The notes below the pieces were generated by a model. That model had not been told where the DNA came from. It did no database searches and was given only the letters and a program-made list of their open reading frames with translations. Positions 6,326 to 6,531 of a stretch of 6,531 nt of DNA are shown piece by piece (within the stretch, counting starts at the first letter, position 1; each line of letters begins with the position of its first letter). Origin of the DNA: Anaerolineaceae bacterium. Its GTDB lineage: Bacteria; Chloroflexota; Anaerolineae; Anaerolineales; Anaerolineaceae. The stretch is taken from assembly GCA_028714615.1 (NCBI GenBank), contig JAQTMA010000053.1, positions 14,629-21,159 on the forward strand, in the 5' to 3' direction. A program made the position numbers and the translations under genes.

Positions 6326-6531
6326 TTACACAGGATTAACGATCTCGGTATCCCGGGGATGGAGGTGATTGGTCCACAGATGCTCCGGTACACAGGCAGA
6401 AATCGCCCGCATAACACGAGTGGAAGTGCTCTCGTCGCTATCGTGGGTTGTAAGCATCAATTCGGGTTCTAAACGGTAAGGTTGGCCAAAATTCAAGCAC
6501 AGCGAACCCTGGCTTTCGTAAATACCAACCG
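6326..6531 (-). CDS. Probable PlsC-type (lysophospholipid) acyltransferase, C-terminal end
   Basis: I read this by hand on the minus strand: 67 codons from the window edge to TAA at 6328-6326, with the 5' part outside the window. The stretch VGIYESQGSLCLNFGQPYRL followed shortly by VMRAISACVPEHL looks like the tail of 1-acyl-glycerol-3-phosphate acyltransferase-like proteins. In those, a strand with (N/R)FG-x-P-(F/Y)-x-L follows the catalytic core, and a helix VMRRIAALLPxE ends the fold. The catalytic NHxxxxD motif would lie outside the window, so the call rests on the tail alone. The other two frames on this strand are closed by stops, which supports this frame. It lies 94 bases before the PRPP synthetase gene. 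If right, it would act in membrane phospholipid synthesis at the inner face of the membrane. Confidence 0.45.
   Translation of the reverse strand, partial: VGIYESQGSLCLNFGQPYRLEPELMLTTHDSDESTSTRVMRAISACVPEHLWTNHLHPRDTEIVNPV

Noticed and set aside
1..6531. Search for tRNA or rRNA genes, CRISPR repeats, transposase or insertion-sequence ends, defence or biosynthetic clusters
   Set aside because: Nothing by eye fits these; the coding frames account for nearly all of the window and the gaps are at most about 120 bases.

Overview
The window is a run of co-oriented genes, all on the minus strand, with short gaps and no RNA genes, CRISPR array or mobile element that I can see. Base composition is close to balanced. 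The gene content is mostly housekeeping. It suggests a heterotrophic bacterium, and my best guess is Chloroflexota (Anaerolineae-like). That guess rests on the fused, archaeal-type ADP-forming acyl-CoA synthetase, an enzyme type known from Chloroflexus, and on the general look of the proteins; it is an inference, not a proof.

In transcription order (from the right edge to the left) the layout is as follows. (1) 6326-6531 is the last 67 codons of a gene that resembles the C-terminus of a PlsC-type acyltransferase. (2) 5275-6231 is a ribose-phosphate pyrophosphokinase (PRPP synthetase) with an unusual ribose-phosphate-binding loop. (3) 3019-5154 is a fused alpha-beta acetate/acyl-CoA ligase (ADP-forming). 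It starts at GTG behind a strong Shine-Dalgarno sequence, and a good sigma70-type promoter overlaps an operator-like inverted repeat just upstream. (4) A stable hairpin at 2967-2994 lies between genes. (5) 1740-2900 is a four-helix membrane-anchored calcineurin-like phosphoesterase whose GNHD motif is replaced. (6) 238-1692 is an M17 leucyl aminopeptidase starting at TTG. (7) 1-134 is the first 44 codons of a probable SAM-dependent methyltransferase that runs off the left edge.

Functionally, the aminopeptidase (peptides to amino acids) and the ADP-forming ligase (acyl-CoA to organic acid plus ATP) would suit amino-acid or sugar fermentation. PRPP synthetase feeds nucleotide, histidine and tryptophan synthesis. 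The spacing (94, 120, 118, 47 and 103 bases from right to left) suggests several transcription units. The phosphoesterase and aminopeptidase are the most likely co-transcribed pair.

I did not find a clear new multi-gene system. The items most worth checking are the changed active-site motifs in the phosphoesterase and in the PRPP synthetase, and the operator-promoter overlap in front of the ligase gene.
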